Positions 59,622 through 64,000 of a DNA stretch of 64,000 nucleotides are shown in pieces. How positions within the stretch are numbered: the stretch's first letter is position 1; each line of letters starts with the position of its first letter. The notes beneath the pieces were generated by a model. It had not been told where the DNA came from. It saw only the letters and a program-made list of their open reading frames with translations, and ran no database searches. The position numbers and the translations under genes were made by a program. Location: contig JACRCN010000097.1 of NCBI GenBank assembly GCA_016219005.1, forward strand, positions 1 to 64,000, written 5' to 3'. Source of the stretch: Deltaproteobacteria bacterium (GTDB taxonomy: Bacteria > Desulfobacterota > Desulfobacteria > Desulfobacterales > SpSt-501).

Positions 59622-61076
59622 ATGAACGCCAAGACCCGCCGACTCTTGGAGATCTTTGAAGAGATCAACCGCATCCCCCGCTGCTCGAAAAACGAGGAGG
59701 CCATTGCCTGCTGGTTCGACGCCTGGGCCCGTGCGAAAAGCTTCCCGAGCCGCAGGGACCGGGCGGGGAACCTGCTGATCACCGTCCCGGCCACGCCGGG
59801 CCGTGAGGCGGCGCCGGCAGTGGTGATCCAGGGGCACCTCGACATGGTCTGCGAGAAGACCCCCGCATCGACGCACGACTTCACCCGGGACCCGATCCGC
59901 ATCATCCACGACGGCGACTGGATTCACGCGGATGAAACCACCCTGGGCGCCGACAACGGGGTGGCTTTGGCCTTGGGGCTGGCACTCGCCGAAGACGGGA
60001 GCCTGATCCGCCCGACACTGGAACTGCTCTTCACGGTGGACGAGGAAACCGGCCTGACCGGCGCCAAGAAACTGGAGCCCGGCTTCTTCCGGGGCCGGAC
60101 GCTGATCAACCTGGATTCCGAAACCGAGGGGGTGTTCACGGTCGGCTGCGCCGGAGGCCGGGATGTCACCATCACCCGGGAACTCCGGCTGGCCTCCGTT
60201 CCGGATGAGTTCCGGTTCACGCGTCTCGCCGTCGGCGGCCTGTACGGCGGACACTCCGGCATCGACATCCACCGGCAGCGCGCCAATGCCCTCAAGCTGC
60301 TGGCGCGCGTCCTGGGCGATCTGCCGGCCGGAGACGACTTCCGTCTGGTTGAGATCGCCGGCGGCACGAAACGCAACGCCATCCCCCGGGATGCCTCGGC
60401 CCGGGTGGCCTGTGCCGTCGGGCGTCTTACGGAACTTCGAAAACGCGTGGCTGAGGCCGAACGCACGTTCCGCCGCGAATATGCCACCGAGAGGTCCCTT
60501 TTTTTTTCGTTCACGCAAGAGGATGGGCTCCCTCACGGTCGGAAGGCCATTGCCCCGGAGGAGGCGCGCACAATGGTCGACCTGCTCCTGGCCCTGCCGC
60601 ATGGCGCGGCGCAGATGTCCCCGGATTTCAGCGATCTGGTGATGACGTCGAGCAATTTGGCCGTAACCCACACGGCGGATAGCAGGCTCAGCGTCATCAC
60701 CAGCCAACGCAGCCTGAACGTGCCCGCCTTGAACGCCATGTCGGGAACCGTCCGGGCCATTGCCGCGCTGGCCGGCGCACAGGCCACGACCGAGTCGGAA
60801 TACCCGCCCTGGACGCCGCAGCTCGAATCCCCGCTGCTCCAGCGCTGCCGCGAGGTCTACCGCGGCTGTTACGGCAAGGAGCCGGGTGTCCGTGCCATCC
60901 ACGCCGGCCTGGAGTGCGCCATCATCGGCGATCTTTACCCGGACATGGACATGATCTCCCTCGGGCCCACCACGGAGAACGCCCACTCTCCGAACGAGCG
61001 GCTGTACGTGCCGTCGCTGTCGCATGTGTGGGATTTTCTGGTGGCGCTGCTGCAGTCGCTATCGCAGGACCGTTGA
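59622..61076 (+). CDS. pepD: Aminoacyl-histidine dipeptidase, PepD type (M20 family)
   Basis: PepD-type enzymes are cytoplasmic zinc dipeptidases that cleave dipeptides such as carnosine-like Xaa-His. The 484-residue protein has the M20 metal-binding sequence: IQGHLDMVCE (about residue 72), LGADNGVALALG with the bridging aspartate, VDEETGLTGAKKL with the catalytic glutamate pair, LINLDSE, and HAGLECAIIG near the end. The inserted lid domain is present. The ATG at 59622 has AGGAG ten bases upstream and gives the normal length; an open frame to 59550 is longer but unsupported. It is divergent from the HD gene and convergent with lonB-type gene, 35 bases from its stop. Confidence 0.92.
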   Translation: MNAKTRRLLEIFEEINRIPRCSKNEEAIACWFDAWARAKSFPSRRDRAGNLLITVPATPGREAAPAVVIQGHLDMVCEKTPASTHDFTRDPIRIIHDGDWIHADETTLGADNGVALALGLALAEDGSLIRPTLELLFTVDEETGLTGAKKLEPGFFRGRTLINLDSETEGVFTVGCAGGRDVTITRELRLASVPDEFRFTRLAVGGLYGGHSGIDIHRQRANALKLLARVLGDLPAGDDFRLVEIAGGTKRNAIPRDASARVACAVGRLTELRKRVAEAERTFRREYATERSLFFSFTQEDGLPHGRKAIAPEEARTMVDLLLALPHGAAQMSPDFSDLVMTSSNLAVTHTADSRLSVITSQRSLNVPALNAMSGTVRAIAALAGAQATTESEYPPWTPQLESPLLQRCREVYRGCYGKEPGVRAIHAGLECAIIGDLYPDMDMISLGPTTENAHSPNERLYVPSLSHVWDFLVALLQSLSQDR

Positions 61077-61111
61077 CGTATCGGCGGGCGCGGCCCTCGA
61101 CCCCTTCCCGT

Positions 61112-63406
61112 TCAGCCGGCGGCCCCGATAGCGTCCCCGGAGGCATGTTCGGGCGCATGGCGGGCGTTCCTGAGAAACGTAAGGTCCATGCGACTGCGCT
61201 CGATCATGCGCGCCTCGACCCCCTCGCGGTTGAGTCCCATCAGGATCGTGTAGGCGTTGTATTTGGTCTTGCAGAAGTAGATGTCGAAGGGTTCCGTTTT
61301 CCCCTTGCCGCGATAGATGCGGATGCCGGGGATGTCTTGCTCCTGGATGTACTCCGCCTCGGCGTTGACCAGGAGCGGCTCGATGTCGTGCTTGTTCAGC
61401 CAGGGGATGCAGGCGCCCCCCATGCCCAGGTCCGGGTCCATGATGGACCGGATCTTCTCGGTCACCCCGCCCACCGCCAGCATGATGTCGCCCGTGAGGG
61501 AGCCGGTCACGCCGTAGCGCTGGTTGACGGGCTGCTGGATGAAATCCGATATCAGAGCGATGTCCATCGCCACCGAGGCGCTGTCGCCCTCCACCCCGCC
61601 GTGGGCCTGGATGTATTCCACGTGCATCTCGTAGCCGAGGTTCGGCGCCCCGATGTTCTTCAGCACCTTCTTGATCGAGGCCCGGACGTTCTGGGCCGCC
61701 GCCTGGGCGATTTCGCCGATCTTGCCCGGAGCGGCCACCTTGTCCGCGCTGCCCACGGTGATCTGGCAGTGGATCGGCAGCGGCTGGCCGTACATCTGGC
61801 CGCTCGATTTGGCGTGGATGACGGCCAGCCCCACGACGTAGCCGATCGAGTCCGTCATAGAGGTGATGTATTTCTTGAGGTACTTCTTGTGCTCGCCGAT
61901 GTCCCGGGAGAGGTTGCCTTCCAGGCTGAGGTGCTCCGTCAGCGCCCGGCGCACGTGGCCGGGCTCCACCCGGGTCGAATTTTCCAGGATGGCCTCGAAT
62001 TCCGCGGACTTGATGATTCCGTTGATCGGTCGCAGGATGCTGCTGAGCTTGCCGTCCGAGGCACGGCAGCGCAGCTCCTTGACGATCTCCGCCACGGCGC
62101 CCCGCGAGAACTCGCGCTCCTGCAGCCGGAAGTCCGCCGGCAGGCCCTTGCCGAAGATATGCTCGCTGCGGCGGCGCACGCTCTCGTAGCCCTCCCGGGT
62201 GATCACCTCGCCCCAGCTGCGCTGGAAGTCCCGGCCGAGGTTGACGATCTCCTGTTTGATGTACTGGGCCACGTGCCGGACGGCTTCCGGCGTTTCGGGG
62301 ACCGCGCTTTCCATGTCGACGATTTCGCCTTTGTCCTCGATGCGTGACAGAAAGGCACCGTCGCCCTCCTCCTGGAGGTAGGCGAGTGTATCGTGGTTGC
62401 AGCAGGCGACGATGATGTTGTCCGCCCGCAGGGGGTTCTCGGAGCGGTCCGCTGCGCCGCTGCCGGCGTTCTTCCCGCCCTCCAGGATGTACTTCTTGTT
62501 CTGCATGATCTCCAGCAGGTCCGCCATGTAGCCCATTTTTATCAGGGTCTTGAGCTCATCGATGTAGATAATGGGCGCGCTGGCGTGGGCCCCCAGGTAG
62601 GCGCGCTTGTGGCAGGGCGTGTGGAGGTTTCCGGACTGGTACGGGTCGTGCCGGAAGCCGCCCTTCATGTTGCGAGCGCTCGGCTCGGAGATGCGCGCCA
62701 TGAGTTCCCGCTCCTGGCGCGGGTCGTAGAGCACCTCGGGCACCATGTCATGGAGGTGTTTCAAATCGTGGCGTACCCCGGGGTTGGTTTCGCGCTGGAT
62801 CTTCTCCTGCACCCGGTGGTTGTTCTCCTGCATGTACATGAAAATAGCGCCCATCCCGGCCAGGCCGGCCGCGACCAGAGCGGGGGGAAAGAAAACCCCG
62901 GCCGCCAGGGCCGTGCCAGCCGCGGCCAGAAGCCATCGCTTGACCTTGCGCACCGCCCGGATCTGGTCTTCCAGGGTGAACTCCTCACCGCTGTTCTGGG
63001 CCGCTTCGAGCGCTTTCTGGATGTCGGCCAGCGCCCGGTCAACCTTCTCCGGTGTTTCGTAGGCGACCCGGATGTGGTTCTTGTCCTTGCCGGGATAGGC
63101 CAGGATGGCCTCCTGCGGCCTCAGGTAGTCGCCGATCGACCGGTCCAGGACCTCTTTGAACATCTCCGCCAGCATGGATTTGCCGGTGCCGGGCCGGCCC
63201 ACCATCAGCATGTGCCCGCGGTTCTGAGCGACCTTGCGGATGGCCATCTTGGCCCGGTCCTGGAAGATGACGCGTTCGATCGGGTCCTCCGGGAGGCGGA
63301 TCTGGGAGGTGTCGTCGAAGAACCCGAGGCGCTCCGCAAGGGTGCGCGGGTAGTCCAGCAGCTCGCGGATCCAGGTGTAGTCGCTCTCGCGGTAGTCACT
63401 CGGCAT
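61112..63406 (-). CDS. LonB-type membrane-associated ATP-dependent protease
   Basis: This 764-residue protein is of the archaeal LonB type. A Walker A motif is at residues 70-77 (GRPGTGKS). A hydrophobic hairpin of two helices follows at about 150-187, then a Walker B region (IIYIDELKTL). The C-terminal serine protease domain has the Lon dyad S609 (GVEGDSASVAMD) and K651 (AVGGVTEKI), 42 residues apart. Unlike bacterial LonA it lacks the large N-terminal substrate domain and is probably anchored to the inner membrane. Its start overlaps the upstream gene by 11 bases. LonB-type proteases occur in some bacteria and are less studied than in archaea. The substrate is unknown. Confidence 0.88.
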   Translation of the reverse strand: MPSDYRESDYTWIRELLDYPRTLAERLGFFDDTSQIRLPEDPIERVIFQDRAKMAIRKVAQNRGHMLMVGRPGTGKSMLAEMFKEVLDRSIGDYLRPQEAILAYPGKDKNHIRVAYETPEKVDRALADIQKALEAAQNSGEEFTLEDQIRAVRKVKRWLLAAAGTALAAGVFFPPALVAAGLAGMGAIFMYMQENNHRVQEKIQRETNPGVRHDLKHLHDMVPEVLYDPRQERELMARISEPSARNMKGGFRHDPYQSGNLHTPCHKRAYLGAHASAPIIYIDELKTLIKMGYMADLLEIMQNKKYILEGGKNAGSGAADRSENPLRADNIIVACCNHDTLAYLQEEGDGAFLSRIEDKGEIVDMESAVPETPEAVRHVAQYIKQEIVNLGRDFQRSWGEVITREGYESVRRRSEHIFGKGLPADFRLQEREFSRGAVAEIVKELRCRASDGKLSSILRPINGIIKSAEFEAILENSTRVEPGHVRRALTEHLSLEGNLSRDIGEHKKYLKKYITSMTDSIGYVVGLAVIHAKSSGQMYGQPLPIHCQITVGSADKVAAPGKIGEIAQAAAQNVRASIKKVLKNIGAPNLGYEMHVEYIQAHGGVEGDSASVAMDIALISDFIQQPVNQRYGVTGSLTGDIMLAVGGVTEKIRSIMDPDLGMGGACIPWLNKHDIEPLLVNAEAEYIQEQDIPGIRIYRGKGKTEPFDIYFCKTKYNAYTILMGLNREGVEARMIERSRMDLTFLRNARHAPEHASGDAIGAAG

Positions 63407-64000
63407 GGGCGGCCCCCGTGATCGAATCGAGCAGGTAGAACCTGCCGGCCTCCGCGGTGAAGGCGCGCTTGCTCATCTCGGCATAGACCGCCGGCAGGCT
63501 TTTCCGCAAGGGCTCGAGGGCCCGCAGGTCGTGCAGGATGGAAATCTGGGAGAAGAGCTTCCCGTTCCCGACCTCGGCCGCCGGCTGGTAGCTGAGAGAC
63601 ACCGCGGTCTGCATGAAATTCAAAACCGGCTTGACCAAGTTCCGGTGAGAGGCGTCGACATCGACCGCGCGGAAGATGTCGCGGTAGATCTCGGGCAGGT
63701 TTGCCTTGGCGTAGTCCACCTCGAGCTGCTTGTTGAAGAACAGGCTCAGCGGCCGGCCGCTGCCCAGGAAGCAGCTGTCGAAGGCCCGCCGCAGTTCCGG
63801 GTTGGCTTTCAGGGTGTGCTCGAGCAGGTTCAGGTATTTCAGCACATGGGGGTCGGACAGCCGGAAGTCCAGGTTCCCGAGGGAGGTCAGGACGCAGGCC
63901 GCCGGCTCGCCGTCCCGGGTGTAGGCGCACAGCCGGAAGGCGTTGGCCGGGTTGTAAGTCCCAGGAGGGAACCCCCGCAGCTCGAAGAGCCCCTCGGACA
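63396..64000 (-). CDS. Uncharacterised protein upstream of the LonB-type protease (5' end outside the window)
   Basis: An open frame enters from the right edge and continues for about 200 codons to a stop that overlaps the LonB-type start. The visible part is soluble and mostly helical; recognisable segments are LRGFPPGTYNPANAFRLCAY, LGNLDFRLSDPHVLKY and NLLEHTLKANPELRRAF. I do not recognise a family. A GTG at 63845 could be read as a start, but the frame is fully open to the edge with good coding character, so the true start lies outside. Translational coupling suggests it acts with the protease, perhaps as an adaptor or regulator. Confidence 0.75.
   Translation of the reverse strand, partial: SEGLFELRGFPPGTYNPANAFRLCAYTRDGEPAACVLTSLGNLDFRLSDPHVLKYLNLLEHTLKANPELRRAFDSCFLGSGRPLSLFFNKQLEVDYAKANLPEIYRDIFRAVDVDASHRNLVKPVLNFMQTAVSLSYQPAAEVGNGKLFSQISILHDLRALEPLRKSLPAVYAEMSKRAFTAEAGRFYLLDSITGAAHAE

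Noticed and set aside
1-64000. CRISPR array, rRNA genes, integrase or intact transposase
   Set aside because: Looked for direct-repeat/spacer patterns, rRNA signatures and mobile-element enzymes; none was seen.

Overview
This window comes from a dissimilatory sulfate-reducing member of the Desulfobacterota (former Deltaproteobacteria). The evidence is a complete sulfate-activation and reduction set: sat, aprBA and qmoABC. The translation and RNA-processing gene orders (infC-rpmI-rplT-pheS-pheT; rimP-nusA-infB-rbfA-nrnA-truB-rpsO-pnp) are those of a bacterial chromosome. From about 10.5 kb onward the DNA is G+C-rich and densely coding.

Positions 1-10.4 kb look different: visibly lower G+C, longer spacers and several gene remnants. 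This part holds response-regulator receiver genes, a DksA/TraR-type regulator, a small cysteine-rich protein whose ribosome binding site lies in a hairpin, a GntR/FadR regulator followed by an Nramp-fold transporter and a metallo-beta-lactamase-fold enzyme, a large cytoplasmic PAS/GAF hybrid histidine kinase, and remnants of a cupin gene, a second sensor kinase and possibly a PAS domain. It reads as an accessory signalling region under decay. It ends near a ~140-bp repeat whose second copy lies at 18.8 kb.

Positions 10.5-21.5 kb carry a 1443-residue membrane sensor kinase (dCACHE, HAMP, PocR, PAS, HisKA_3, receiver), tatA with a zinc-ribbon neighbour, upp, a MetE-C-like protein, a MoxR ATPase/VWA (CoxE-like) pair and an MFS transporter. 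Positions 21.6-31.1 kb are the sulfate-reduction region: sat on the plus strand converges on the minus-strand series aprB-aprA-(terminator)-qmoA-qmoB-qmoC. Sat makes APS from sulfate and ATP, AprBA reduces APS to sulfite, and QmoABC is thought to link AprBA to the menaquinone pool.

Positions 31.2-37.3 kb hold three CxxCxxCC (YkgJ-type) cysteine-cluster proteins, an SDR protein without its catalytic lysine, a dGTPase-like HD hydrolase, an HsdR-N-like protein and a nucleoside deaminase. Positions 37.3-54.9 kb are two translation/RNA operons separated by a MerR gene, tRNA-Gly(CCC) and a terminator, and ending in pnp, an M16 peptidase and dut. Positions 55-64 kb hold a second MBL hydrolase, a tdh-kbl threonine-degradation pair, a membrane-anchored SpoT-like HD protein, a PepD-type dipeptidase, and a LonB-type membrane protease with a translationally coupled partner that runs off the right edge.

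No CRISPR array, rRNA operon, prophage or intact insertion sequence was seen. The most unusual items are the hairpin-controlled gene with symmetric cysteine spacing, the start-less reading frame after dksA, the Nramp-like transporter lacking canonical metal ligands, the paired intergenic repeat, the probable AUA start of infC, and the membrane SpoT-like hydrolase.
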